Shown one piece after another: positions 43,001-56,529 of a stretch of DNA of 64,000 nucleotides. This DNA is from Urechis unicinctus (Eukaryota > Annelida > Polychaeta > Xenopneusta > Urechidae), in the NCBI GenBank assembly GCA_034190875.2, contig CM067351.1, positions 8,109,634-8,173,633 of the forward strand, written 5' to 3'. Under the pieces are notes generated by a model. That model was not told the origin of the DNA and did not search any database. It saw nothing but the letters and a program-made list of their open reading frames with translations. The translations under genes and the position numbers were made by a program. Within the stretch, counting starts at the first letter, position 1. The number at the start of each line of letters is the position of its first letter.

Positions 43001-46000
43001 GCACGTGTTGCATCAATCCCCTCAGCATAGCAGTTACGGAGAGATCCAACACCAGAGCAGCCATGGTGATATCAATCACCTGCTGTCAAAGCAGGCAAGC
43101 CATTGAACATTAGATCTTGCAAATAAACAGACGACCCCTCATAAGAGCATCAATTCATAAGTTGTTTTTTAAGGTGTTTTAGGTAAAAAGCGTTTTAATT
43201 CTACCGGAAACAAGTTCCACTGATTCGAATTGCTATATTCATGACGGAAAATAAATGCGATATTACCTTCACACATAATCACATATCACCATGCTCTTTG
43301 TGAATGGCATTCGACAGGCGATTGTGATTAATTCTGTTGAAGCGAAGGTTCATTTTGTATTTAACACGGCTCCATGCGTGCATCGTGGCATCGCTTTCTC
43401 CATTGATTTAACAAATATTGCATAGTGATTCGAGAAAGGGTGATCCTACAACAATGCTGATTTCATTATTCTTTGCTGATGGAAACATTTAAGGAAAACA
43501 GCCAGGAACAATATATATATGCAAGAATCTATGCATTATTGAGCATGGCATGCGGTATATGTTACCTCGTCTTTGTCCGACCACCTCCGATGCTTCTATT
43601 GACCGTGTGTTGTCTTTGTATTAATCACGGACGTACTTTGGAATTGACAAAAGGTAAATCTAAGTTAAACTTCAATTTCAGGGTAGGTTTCAAATATTTC
43701 TGATTACAAACAAACACTCGTACCAATAAGACAGCACAGACCTGTGGCTGATCTTGGTATCGACATTGTACGCATCTGAGTATTTGTTTAAAACAGGATG
43801 TTGAAGGGATAATGTAGTAGACGTTTGCTGCCCTACATGCTATTTTGAATAACTGGTTGTGAACATTATCGAGATATAAATAATCTATATCCAGATATAT
43901 ATCGTCATACATGTGATGTGCACATTCCCTAATACGGTTCTGTGTGTTATATCGTCATATCTAGACACTGTTGAATGGCCAGTAATGTAATTCAACGTTG
44001 ACCATTGGTGAAAACATCTTCGGTGGCATATACATACGCATTTACGTAGCTAAAATGTCGCTATATGCATTGTAAGTTATATCCTTGAAAAATAGCTATC
44101 ACTGCAAACTTCGCTACAATGTACAAGATAATGAATCAACCCTCAAGTACGAACTGCTTATCTCCAACAGGTAGACTTAACTAATCTGCCTTCCCAAGCT
44201 GTGCATCTTATTGTTGGCCGGCTAAGGGAAATTAGTTTTTCCGACCTACAGTCTGACCCTCGAGGGGGCGGGGAATAAAGGCACTAACCGATAGAAATCC
44301 CCACTTGAAGCACACGCGCTTAGCCTGATGTGCCTCACAAATATTGCGGTTGCAAGAACGCATAACACAAATTACCAGGAACATCGCGATGTGTATCAAT
44401 GATTGGTTCCTACTCGTTTTATAGAGCGCGGACCAAGACCCGCAATGTTTATTTAGAAATAATTAAGAAAGTTTATTATGATATCCTGCTGGCGATGGAG
44501 TATTGAAAATATAAATTAAGGTTGCTTGAACGCAATAGACTTCCGGTGATATCGGTAAACTTTACTAAACACCCGCTTGTTTAACCGCTGTTATTTGCAT
44601 TTGGTAACTGTCGTCGAATATGAATCTGGAGGCGGCGCCTTGGAGGAAAAAAAAAGTCGACTGTAGATATGTCGAAGAATCTCTCGTAATGACGTATATT
44701 GGTTGGAAATGTTTACCTGTTTCTTGACAACGCACCTGTGCTCGCTTAAAGAAAATACTCTATCCGTTCTATGCTTGGACGATCCAACGAAAATTAAACA
44801 ATGAGTTGAAATAGGTGGCATAGAGTACCGCTTACTGATGAGAGAGAGGAGTTACAAGAGGAAACATGCTGTGGGCCGTCGAATTGTTGGGTTACTGGTG
44901 CTGATAAAAGGATGGAAACGTGCAATTTGCGCCTTTTGGGCCCATTGGTTTTAGCAGTGACCGATGAAAAGGATTAAGAGGACACCCCTTTGTGAAATGC
45001 AGCAGCCCCTAATGTTATAAGATAAACAGGATGCCGTATTACAAGACGTTTTTATGGTAGGGTTTTTGCGGTGAGAAACTACCTGATGGGGGATTCTTAC
45101 GAAGAGAAAGATCTTGCATATCATGTATTCAATGCATACAACGTAAAAGATGATGTGACAGATTTTAAATTCCGCGCTGTTCATCAAGTATTATACTGAT
45201 AGTGCAAATTAAATGCTGTAACAGTTACAACATATTTCTTATCTTTTGCATCCTCTCGTATTTGCGATGCGATGGTAGGTGAGGTGAATGAGTTAATTAC
45301 TAATGTTGGTGATATATGTGATTATATTCATATGACACAGATGGTGATACCAATAGTGTTCAGGAACGTGGTTATTTTGATGATATGATTAGTGTCGATA
45401 TTGCTGCAATCGCCTTATATAATATGCGAGTGTTGGAAAAGTTATGATGTAGCGTTATGACACTGGGATCTTTGTCTTATCAATAATGGTTTGTGAAGGA
45501 AATCAAGAATGTCCTTCTTAAATGCAAGAAAGAGTATACTTTTTATTTTATGGATATGTATAGTATTTGCTATGGTTAAGTTTTAGCTCAGATGTGTGCG
45601 TGTTAGCATGTTGTGAGTGACTCAAATAAAAGTTTGCTCGATTTGGAATTTCTCACTCACTCCTTCCGGCAATACAATAGCATTCAAAGTCAGAAAGAGC
45701 AAGAATGAATTTTTTTGCTATCATTTTGATGTAGGATATCACAGCCTGACCAATCTTACTGATTAAGATTCGGCACCTGTATTTTTGGCCTATGACCATG
45801 CTATTTTCATGCGTCGTTTAAAAAATAGAAATTTTACGGAATAAAGATATTTATTTTGTGCGCGTTAGTCCCATCAGTATGTGAAAATAACGTTTCGTGG
45901 AAAAATGCTTTCCTGTAAAATTCCAATGTGGGTCAGCAGCCTTAACGTTTCGTTCAACATACCAGCTACAAATTTGGCACCTATTTCTTCGTTTCTGTTT

Positions 46001-46671
46001 CAGCAAATATATTCACTTAGTTATAACATTCTGCATCCTTTTTTATATGAACGTTAATATATTTCCTTATCGTGTTTAGGTAGCATTTTCTTCTACCGGT
46101 AAATCATTCATTGCCGAGTCCTACATCAAACACACTGTTGCACGCCCGCCTGAAGATATACAAGATTTAGTTGTGCGTATGAATGTATTTTTGCGCTTGA
46201 GAGAAGCCTCACCGTCAACTACAAATGGTAAGCTATTTTTTCGAGTCGTACGAGCGTGGTTAAGCTGTATAACTACTTATTTGCAATGAAATGATGAAGC
46301 TCTAAGCCTAAAATTGCTTGAGCACCTGGTAACGAGGCCGTGACAAATCCAACATGGCACTGAGGGTACATATAGTGTAGCGGATTACCTCTCAAATTAT
46401 CTGAGCATTGTTGGCGTGGAAAAGCGAGATCCGTACCTTTATCGATCTGTATAAGAAGCCACAGTCCGCAAGATCTCCAACAATCGGAACCTTGTTTCGA
46501 GAAAAGAAAAGAGATGAATCAAATCTGTTTGTTTTGCAAGTTCTAAACGAAGACATTGACATGAATCGCGTCTGATGTTTTAGAGTTGTATGGCTTGCCT
46601 AACAAAAAAGCGTCTAAGTAACAATATTTCAATTTTGAGGACACCATAACCTGCATGCAAAATGCCTAGGC

Positions 46672-46962
46672 ACATGATCCGCCGTAACATAATACGTCTT
46701 GCTCGTTTATATACCGATCAAATGACCCATGGATCTGGGCTAAATGACGCCAAAATGTGCGAACGTCGTAACTACAACCAGTATTTAATGACATTAGAAT
46801 TGCGTTCTTATTAGCAGACACATAGGCTTACATGATGCTCCGCACGGTAATAGTAAAAGAGGAAGACCACGAATCGACCGGCTTTCGCGAGAACATCATA
46901 TGTCTTATAAAACTAACCAGACCCGGATGAGTCGCTCGACATTTCTACCGTCCTGTGTATGA
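46672..46962 (+). pseudogene. Frameshifted open frame with AT-hook-like motif, copy C
   Basis: Counterpart of 10492-10791. The first frame opens with ATG at 46672 and closes at a TAG after the RSY codons. The second frame carries KRGRPR at 46855-46872 and closes with a TGA at 46960-46962. The frame change is therefore ancestral to the A/C duplication, or the upper frame is not coding at all. The product is not recognised. Confidence 0.22.
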
Positions 46963-49061
46963 ATTAGTATGTTTGAACACGCAAACTGCGGGATTTTGGC
47001 GTTTTTGTTTGATATATGTGAGAGGCAAATCTGATAGCCCAGTGATTTATATCCCTGGGACATGCGTGGTGCTAGGCATTGCTCTTATACCGTGATGAAC
47101 CAATAAATCAACATAACAGGTCGTTAGCACGCCATCCAAAGAAAAGCCGTGCAGACACTCTACGTGGATCGATTCTTGTCACTGGAGCAGTGAATATGAC
47201 AAACGTCAGATACTTGCATCCAAATCCACCTCCGCGTAAACAATAGATTGGCATGATGCCAAATAATATTTGAATCATTACTTAACGTGGCTTCACTTGT
47301 GCAATATAATATAAGTTAACAATAAGCATGTATTTTTCTATGCCATTGGTGGAATTATATGACACCATCAGTGACATTAAAAGACAATGCTTCTATGTTT
47401 TATCTTTTTCAAAGCCCCGGGCGAGATGTGCGGACAATTATCTGATATTGGGAATGGATCAGTGCATTACCAATCATTACAAAGTACCTACCCTTGACTT
47501 AACGTATGTGATGATAGCATGATAGTCGCTTTGTAATCGGACTCAAACCAGTCGATGTATTGTTCATCTTCTTGACCATATTCATAGTGATGCAGGTGAT
47601 CTATTATTCACGTTCTTGAGGGATCGCATGTTACATTGCGTGCCAATTAATGACTACACATTTATCTTCGTTTTGATGACATCGCAGTGTCGGGTGTAAA
47701 TAGGTGTGTTGGCGCATACATTCTGCCTTTTTTTTAGCAAAATGAACCATTCAGCAGTGTCAATTTGTCTTATATAGGGATCACCATACGTGGAAAATCT
47801 AACCATGATAATATAGAGTGACACAGGAACGTGAGGAATCAAGCCCTCAGATGCTTCCTGTTAGAAAACCGGTGAATGAATCACGATCCATACAAGCAAA
47901 TAGAGAACTTATGGGGATACCGCCCTACAGGCTTTATTGCAAACGGTCAGTGTCAGCTTGTTAATACACTTTGGCAGTGAAATTGTTGGCGTAGGGTCTC
48001 TACCCGTTTATCAGATGCAACTTATGCTGTCAACGCGTGTCGTGGCATGCTATCCAGTGACAAGATTAAGCGCGGATAATCTTGTGAACTGTTATGGGTG
48101 GATTTGATCAATTATTATCCTGGTAGTACACGTCCGACGCTGGGAATATATTGCAGGCGAGTGAATGCTACAAACTATATTGGAATGCATAAACACAGTA
48201 TTAGACTGCGGTGATCATCCTCCACAAGAAGATAACATATTCGAATTCAGAATCATGAGCAATGCATTTTATCGGATTGCTTCCATCATTAAAGACACCT
48301 ATGTTAAGGCTCGATTAAAGACATATTTTTGATATATTACTTGATAAGATGCCAAGCGCGACACGTTTTCCCGAAATGAGGCGGCCAGGTTTAAATGTGG
48401 CGCTTCAGGCTTACCTTTGGACTGTCAGGAATGCCCTGTCAAGTCAAATAGAGCAACCATACTCTGTTAGCATGACTGGGTATAAAATCATAAAATTGAT
48501 CCATGATTCATGGGTCAAGTTGTAAACTAGCTTGTGTAGTTGGTACAACTTGCTTGTTTGTATGCATCATGATGCAGTATATAGCGTTCACGTATAACCC
48601 ATCAAATGTAACCATATATTGCTAAAGTTCGTTTCTGCAATCCATTGTGATTAGTACCGACGCTATAAAGTGTTTGTAACTGCTCATACACAGCTTATCA
48701 CTAAACATGTAACATGTCTCATTCGTTACTTTTGCGTTTTGCAAAATGGCGTTTGTCTATCAAAATAGCATATTTAATTGGGAAAGCAATGCCTTACTAG
48801 GTTCAAATACTCGCCACATGAAAGATACTCGTGCAACGTTGGTCTTGCATCATGATAAACATATATTATGGTGGGCGGCTAATATAATCAAACCAATAAA
48901 TATATCAAAGGTCACATACAACGATTTTCATCATTTCTTTATTATGTGTTTCAAAATGGAGAATAATAACTCATTAACCAAAGGGGACCAATAATTCATT
49001 GCACCGGTATGCATAAGTACTAAAAATCCACAGATAAGGTTCACTCGGTAGAAAATACGAA

Positions 49062-49121
49062 GCCATCTTCTCTATGCCATTTTGTCTCAGTTGGCCGCTA
49101 GGGGCAGGTTGCGTGACGTCA
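49062..49121 (+). promoter_or_regulatory. TATA-less promoter-like block upstream of the coding fragment
   Basis: In 60 bases there is a YY1-type core on the minus strand (AAGATGGC, 49069-49062) and a second similar site (AAAATGGC, 49083-49076). A CTCF-like CCGCTAGGGGCAG, one base short of consensus, lies at 49095-49107, and a perfect palindromic CRE (TGACGTCA) at 49114-49121. The block is more GC- and CpG-rich than its surroundings and lies about 95 bases upstream of an ATG in good Kozak context (GCCATGT). Motif assignment is by eye. Confidence 0.4.
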
Positions 49122-49214
49122 TACTTGCTGCGCGGCCTGCAAGAGAATATGACAGCAAACGAAGCGAAAAGCGATTGTTTGGATTTTAAGATAACACCTT
49201 ATATACATGAAGCC

Positions 49215-49403
49215 ATGTCGTCTTCTGATGAAGATTACGAGGCCCCATAGCATAACATTGGGGCAAATTATGTCCATGACTACTTATTTGAGCCAATACG
49301 GGCGGGAGTTGAATCATCCAAGTCACACTTCGAAATGAAACTGGGAGCTCTAACTCAAGGGTCCGCTTCAGATGAAGAATCGACAAAAGATTTCGACGAA
49401 TGA
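49215..49403 (+). pseudogene. Exon-like fragment, N-terminus of a possible P2X7-like protein
   Basis: ATG at 49215 starts MSSSDEDYEAP and meets an in-frame TAG at 49248-49250. The same frame then stays open for 50 codons to TGA TGA at 49401. That part includes ANYVHDYLFEP (residues about 17-27) and an acidic Ser-rich end (SASDEESTKDFDE). An acidic Ser start followed by a Y-x-F-E-P motif recalls, from memory, the N-terminus of the soluble invertebrate and fish proteins annotated as P2X purinoceptor 7-like, which carry only the intracellular zinc-binding (ballast-like) domain. With the next fragment this looks like the remains of one gene. The Cys-rich middle of that domain is missing. The assignment is tentative. 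Confidence 0.3.
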
Positions 49404-49502
49404 TGAGTTTTAGAATACCCTACCCAAGCTTTATTGAACTATGTTAACTGGTAAAAAATAACCGTTAGTATCAGTTACCCAATATATTTACACATTCTGT
49501 AA

Positions 49503-49614
49503 GTTGAGCATCCCAGATTCCTGGCAAACTGTCTGAATAAAAATGTGCTGGAAGCGTCCAAATTTGAATATATTCAAATGGATGGACCTGTTGGAGATGA
49601 GGTCTCTACATTGA
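49503..49614 (+). pseudogene. Exon-like fragment resembling P2X7-like ballast domain
   Basis: An open stretch of 37 codons after a TAA at 49500. It contains EHPRFLANCLN, then NVLEASKFEYIQ, then GPVGDE, and ends at a perfect splice-donor-like GTAAGT at 49615-49620. The order HPxF-x-x-x-CLN-x-x-VL-x-x-x-x-x-E/Y followed by a G-P-x-x-D-E segment is what I recall from the C-terminal half of the P2X7 intracellular domain family. The following R-Y-R/W-rich part would be in the next exon, which is not present. No membrane segments are seen, so this is not a P2X channel gene. It is too short and isolated to be functional. Confidence 0.35.
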
Positions 49615-49716
49615 GTAAGTTAACCATTATTGCTACCAAAAAGGAAGGTTTGAGGTTGAACAATCATATTAATTGCTAAGGGAACATCCATCCCGCTGTG
49701 TACAGGTACAGGTTAT

Positions 49717-49916
49717 CTACAATGGAGCGGAAGATTTCTTGGTAAGGTTGAATCGACACCTGTGAGCACCTACGAGAATATCCTTTTCAGGTTTCTCGTA
49801 CTGGGAGGCAATAGGTGGTGGGACAGTCTTGTCCTCTGCAAGGACCTCAGCAAGTCTGTAGCTTGGGTATTTTTGCCTGAGATCAAGCACCTCAGCAATG
49901 AGCTGATGTACATAGT
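49717..49916 (-). pseudogene. Terminal coding exon, minus strand, unknown protein
   Basis: On the minus strand a pyrimidine-containing acceptor TTTGCTTCAG ends at 49917. It is followed by 65 uninterrupted codons in one frame, closed by TAG at 49719-49717. The product is hydrophilic and regular (YVHQLIAEVLDLRQKYPSY at residues about 1-19, then AEVLAEDKTVPPPIASQYEK, then GAHRCRFN near the end). A PPPxASxxxxPxK-then-H-R-x-R-F tail is a pattern I associate with C-termini of transposon-encoded proteins, but I cannot name the family. No upstream exon was found between 49917 and the edge of the segment at 50232. It is convergent with the plus-strand fragments. Confidence 0.35.
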
Positions 49917-50428
49917 CTGAAGCAAATCAATGTTATTCATATTTTATGATAGTCATATAATAAATTAATTATATTATATGCCCATTGAATTGGGTAAAAA
50001 TGTTTGTGCATGTGAAACTTATTTAGGTTTCGGTAATAAATGTCAAAATAACAAAATTCACGAATTTTACCGAGCGGTATCTTGTCAGATTCAACGTGAA
50101 AAAAGTACATTTACAAATAATTTTTCTAAAAGAAAAAAAGCGCGCAGTCACCTTATTTTAGTTACGATGTCCTTTTAAAACATAAAACTTTGGAAAAATG
50201 GAATAAAAAATCGTTGTAGTTGACCTTTAAGTTCAATTAATGAAACGATGGACTGGTTATACAACTAACCGGTAAATACGCTAGTTTTGACACAGTGTAT
50301 GTCGTACGCACATGAGTTGATGTATATCATCACACCACATAATGGAGTCTGAGACGGCTATTTTCTTCATTATCCTATTAGAAGTTAGATATTATGGATC
50401 TTACACACGAAGTAACGTCTAAAACAAA

Positions 50429-52452
50429 TTCTATGCAATTTGCGGTTGCGACATCAAGTACCGCACAAGACTGCTATTAGGAAGACGGGTACAAATATAA
50501 CAGGTAGACCAAGAGGTAGCATGACATTGTGCTTTCAATTCAGGTGTTAGTTGTTCATACAATGCAAGGCTATATCCATTGCATGTCGAAACATAACTCC
50601 TGGTTGTAACATTAGTTATGCCCATTGTGGAAATATGATTTCCTTCCGTGAATATCATAATTTGCTATTCCTATGCCAGAATGAATATTATCAATGCACG
50701 CAGTCTCCGATTATTTGCTTGATATCTGATTTTCCAATTAGTTGAACATCTTTCCGACTAAGTTGTATAGGTGGTCGAATTTCATGTAGGGCTTATAGAA
50801 CTGTTGTTATAACTAATTCTATAAGTGTCCATATTTAAAGCGTGACTCGCCGAAATAGCAGCGCGAAAGTACATTCATTCTCTGCTAAACTGAAGAGAAT
50901 ATCGCAGCACATTCTAATCACACACCTTGCTGCTATGGGTTTAATTATATCTTGCGAATAATTCATAAAGCGCCAGCTTAATGTATTTAAAACAATGTGA
51001 CATGACATATCGCCATTCTTTGATAAAGTGTAATGAATAGGTTTAATTGCAAACGAACATAAAGATATATATTACGGATTGTGGGTTCGATCCTCAGGTG
51101 CAATAACCTTACTGCTTATTCATGACTCGGATGATCAAGTAAAATGGCGGTCCTATATTTGAAAAGGGATTTAAACAAATCTCAATTCAAATAACCGTCA
51201 GGTAGCTGTGAGTACACTTTGCTTAATAACCATTTGTTATCAGACACAAGAATGTTAAGCATGGGTATGTTCTAGATAACAATATAGATCATATGCGCTT
51301 TATTATTTCTTCTCATCCTGTTTAACGGCAATCGACAACCACTGGATTTGCAGACCGGATTTGTGAAAAATATACACCTCCACTTTGTCCATATGCTGAA
51401 CAGCTCTTCCTGAAGTACTTTTCTCATTTTGTATTTTGTATAGAGTGTAAAGAGTTTCACAAAATATCATCCAAACAAGCCTGCATTAATCGCTCGTATC
51501 ATTCAAAAATTATTAATGTATGATATCTAGACAGGTTGTGAACAGGTAAGCGTGGTGTACATAATTGCAATAACCCATTGATAAACTGCTTGAGCATCTA
51601 TAGCAGGTGAAATGATTTTGGTGCTTTTGAAGTTGCGCAATAACAATGAGTAATGAAACATGTGGTCTGTGAAGTAAATGGACAACAGGAGTGATTGCAA
51701 AAGGTTTGCTCCTAATCACGTTTTCGCTGACAGCCGCCTATTAGTCTGATTTTATGACCACGCAGGTGCTTGCGCTGAGAAAAGAATCTCGCTCGGAGCT
51801 CGACATTGAAGTCCAAACCATGCTACTTCACACGCAGTGAACTGTATCATTGAGTTTGTTTCTGTCGGGGATTCTAAGGCCATGTGTATAATGGATATGG
51901 ATATTTGTTGGATTTGGCTATTTGTATTATACAACTAATTGCTTGAAGTTGATAGAACTTCTTGGTGTAAACTTGTAGCTTTTGAATGGCGTAAAATCTG
52001 TGCATTAATGCGAATTAGCAGCAGCCGAACTGCTGATATATCTTGTCTACGTAGTTACCTACTCTAATACTCGCTGTAGACTCGCCATGGCTCCGCCGTA
52101 GCCCTGTCGTAGCCCCAACCTAACCCTGAAAGTGCTACCGTGCTTCCCCACCTAGCCACCGGCGTGCAGCCACTCTAACCCCAGCTATGATGCGACCCTA
52201 ATCCCGGTAGCGAAAACCCACTCTTATTACCTGTCAAGCTGACCCCAAGTGCATGACAATCATAAAGTGCATAATTTAATTTAAAATTCAAGAGACAGGT
52301 GCCAATCATAAGTTCATTGTAAGAATGCAGATAACCTGCGGTCTTTGGATGTTTGGTATAATATTTAACCCTTGTTGTGTCCCGTTAAAACACGATTTGA
52401 ATTGACAGTGTATTGGACGGTATCGCATCAGACACTGTCCCTTGTCATTTTG
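50429..52452. mobile_element. Extra segment 3 in copy C
   Basis: About 2.0 kb absent from copy A, where flanks 12503 and 12507 are adjacent. It is AT-rich except for the C-rich block at 52080-52245. A lone B-box-like GGTTCGATCC occurs near 51086-51095 without an A box. Frames of 60-68 codons on both strands have no recognised motif. Whether C gained it or A lost it cannot be decided here. Confidence 0.55.
52080..52245. other. C-rich block with telomere-like hexamers
   Basis: Strand-asymmetric and GC-rich in an AT-rich setting. Read on the minus strand it holds GGGATTAGGG, TGGGGTTAG, GGTGGGG and AGGGTTAGGTTGGGG, irregularly spaced, so it could form G-quadruplexes. It is not a tandem telomere array. 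Confidence 0.5.
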
Positions 52453-53081
52453 CATGTGTGCACGCGCTAACCCCACGAGCTATAATGATAAAGTATTGCC
52501 CTCCAAAAACCGCAACAACACTGGTAAACACCAGGTTTATGAGGTCTATAACTTTATTTGACGCCGCTTATTGTGGTTTATTATGCTGCATCATATGACA
52601 ATTATATAAAGTCGTTGCCATGGTGATGGCCTAAGTTGGTGAGTTAATTTGGCTATCGAATAATTGATGCGGTGTAGATAAATATGTTCCAACCAATTGT
52701 TCCCACGGATATAACATTGAGCCATAACAATTTATATCTCTATGAGTAAGCACTTTATCGTTCCCTCCCGTACTGATATTATTTGTTTTGGCAATTGTGA
52801 TTCCAACGAGTTTACATATTATATGGGCAAGAAGCATCAGCTTGCTATTTGTTTGCACCCTCTGGAAGCGTGGTAATTGCGCATTATCGCCCGCTTTATA
52901 TATATGTTGCTTTCTAATAAACGTTTACTGTCTAATCAGTCAGCGATCAGTTAATCACTATGTTTTACATAATTTTTTTGAATATTATGTTCATGCACGT
53001 ATGGCAGCGAAACATGTACATTGACGCCCCTCTTGTGATATTTTAATTACCCGGTTTACTGTTTTATTTCCCTGGAGAACA

Positions 53082-54656
<1,575 letters not shown>

Positions 54657-54972
54657 ATGTATGTATGTATGTATGTATGTATGTATGTATGTATGTATGT
54701 ATGTATGTATGTATGTATGTATGTATGTATGTATGTATGTATGTATGTATGTATGTATGTATGTATGTATGTATGTATGTATGTATGTATGTATGTATGT
54801 ATGTATGTATGTATGTATGTATGTATGTATGTATGTATGTATGTATGTATGTATGTCTGTCTGTATGTATGTCTGTATGTATGTATGTATGTCTGTCTGT
54901 ATGTATGTATGTATGTATGTATGTATGTATGTATGTATGTATGTATGTATGTATGTATGTATGTATGTATGT
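54657..54972. repeat. (ATGT)79 microsatellite with CTGT variants
   Basis: About 316 bases of four-base units. Interrupting CTGT units are confined to about 54857-54900. Because 4 is not a multiple of 3, all plus-strand frames read Met-Tyr-Val-Cys and all minus-strand frames read Ile-His-Thr-Tyr without stops; the resulting long frames are not genes. Confidence 0.98.
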
Positions 54973-55951
54973 CAATAATGCGCAAAACCGAGAGGTTTTG
55001 ATTCGACCTTAATCTGAAACTAATGTCAAGGTCGTCGAATAAGTGAAAAACTAGTATCTGGAATAACTCCGTTAATTACTTATCATCAACCATTTTTAAG
55101 ACTTTGATGTATAATGTTATGGTTCCTATATACAGAGAATGATGTTAATTGGCCTATGAAGTCACTGTAGATAACATGCTATAGAGCAATTAAATTGTTT
55201 ATGCAGAAAATTTGGCAAATAACAAGTCCATTTAAACTGAGCTATTTAATAACAATTGATATGTTGCATTTTTATTTCAGCATATCTTTTTACCTTTATG
55301 GCAGTCCTGATATCGATGCATATGGAATTATCACAATGTATATTCTTGATAACTTCTGTATCAGTTACGGATTAGTCATGGATGCACCATAAATGGTATA
55401 AAAAGGGATATGTATTTATTTACTGCTAAAAGTGCCATGTTGATTCAAAAGTAACTCTTATCACCAACCTACCATTACATTGGGAAGCGTAAGTGATAAT
55501 ATTATTTATTTCATAGAATCGACGAATGTTTGCACACTTATTCATAACCCCTCTAAATTCTGATATTGGGAAACAGCCACTTACTAATAGCCATTGATAT
55601 CACATAACCACCAGCAGCGTTATTTTGCTGTTCCCCACTCCAAAGTTGCTCTCGCGCTCTGGGTGAAACGAGCCCATGCGCCAATGCGCCCATCCAGTCC
55701 GCTAAGACCTCCAAACGATTCATATCCCCCAGACACCTCCGTGTATTTCCGCGACCCAGTTAACAGTAGCGTTGTATGTTTCTAAACCACTTACACATCC
55801 TACTTCAACGCGAGAATGCTCTTATCTCCTTGCCCACCAGGCGACCATACACCGTGGTAACTGTCTATTCCACAGATAGATTGCTATCGTTTACGTAGTA
55901 AGAATATCTCCTCGAATAACACCCTCTTTGTTGTATTCTGAGTTACATGAC
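54973..55951. other. No feature recognised; no 3' LTR found
   Basis: Examined for the missing 3' part of the neighbouring retroelement. No integrase motif, polypurine tract or second LTR was seen. Frames up to 65 codons have no motif. Confidence 0.4.
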
Positions 55952-55962
55952 AGAGTTCTTCC

Positions 55963-56529
55963 TTATTTGTTAAAACAGAGTTCATCCGTATTTGTTAAAA
56001 GATACGCATAACAAATGGGATGTCGACGCCTAGAATCATCCATCTGAAGAAGTACTGCCCCAAGCTCATCCTGGCTAGCATCTGCAGCCACTATAGTTTG
56101 CCTCTTTGTGTCATTGTGTGCTAGGACCTCTGTAGATAATAATTTCTGTTTGATTGTCTCAAATGCCATCTCTTGTGGGGTATCCCAGAGCCACTGTTGC
56201 TCTTTCCGCAGCAGTTGTCTCAGAGGCTCATTGATAGATGCTAAGTCTGGTATAAATTTTGCTAACTGATTGACCATGCCGTTAAACCTCTGGAGTTCTG
56301 TAACACTGGAGGGTGTTGGGAGGTTTCTTACTGCTTCGGTTTTTGCTGGGTCTGCTTCAATACCATGCTCCGACAGGATGTGCACCAAGAAGGTTATTCT
56401 TTTCTTTGAAAATTCGCATTTATCATTGGGAGTGATACCAGCAGTTTGTAACCTTGTCAAAACCATTCTTACTCGTTGATCACGTTCCTGTTGGTTGCGA
56501 ACATCATAAGAATATCGTCCATGTGGCAT
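55963..56529 (-). pseudogene. RT thumb and partial RNase H, frame-shifted and truncated
   Basis: The continuation of pol in another frame. Residues 17-60 cover the end of the RT palm and thumb (LTRLQTAGITPNDKCEF). Residues 78-130 include LQRFNGMVNQLAKFIPDL and the tryptophan-rich connection (WLWDTPQEMAFETIKQKL). RNase H starts at about residue 144, with the first catalytic Asp at 150 in ADASQDELGAVLLQ; the usual Gly after DASxx is Glu here. The frame ends at TAA 55965-55963 after a disturbed PICYA segment, so the remaining RNase H carboxylates and all of integrase are lost. The truncation lies in a 25-base tandem repeat (55952-55976, 55977-56001). Not functional. Confidence 0.88.

Larger units (their letters stand above)
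48448..50232. mobile_element. Extra segment 2 in copy C, carrying gene fragments
   Basis: About 1.8 kb replacing an 18-20 base stretch of copy A (around 12266-12285). It contains a promoter-like CpG block near 49062-49121, plus-strand coding fragments at 49215-49403 and 49503-49614, and a convergent terminal exon at 49717-49916. Its right end on the minus strand (AAGGTCAACTACAACGATTT, from about 50235 down) loosely resembles AAGGTTCACTCGGTAGAAAA at 49037 on plus. That could mark a 1.2-kb sub-element; the match is weak. It may be a decayed DNA transposon or a captured gene piece. Confidence 0.55.
35541..53081 (+). repeat. Long repeat, copy C (about 17.5 kb with extra segments)
   Basis: The partner of copy A; block coordinates are given in that entry. 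Relative to A it lacks about 590 bases (A 1264-1852) and about 340 bases (A 4213-4549). It has different sequence at 36448-37214, and carries three extra segments at 37733-39998, 48448-50232 and 50429-52452. The shared part ends at TTCCCTGGAGA (A 13381-13391, C 53071-53081), after which the two sequences differ completely. Orientation is the same as A, so A and C are direct repeats about 34.7 kb apart. Confidence 0.9.

Noticed and set aside
43473..43703. Frame with LLLTVCCLCINHGRTLELT shared with copy A near 7351
   Set aside because: The similarity follows from the DNA repeat. Copy B shows frame changes and substitutions here, so there is no sign of coding constraint.
51085..51095. B-box-like GGTTCGATCC suggesting a tRNA or SINE
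   Set aside because: No A box at the expected upstream distance and no cloverleaf could be drawn.
54973..55951. Possible 3' LTR of the retroelement
   Set aside because: No sequence matching 58581-58646 or a polypurine tract was found.
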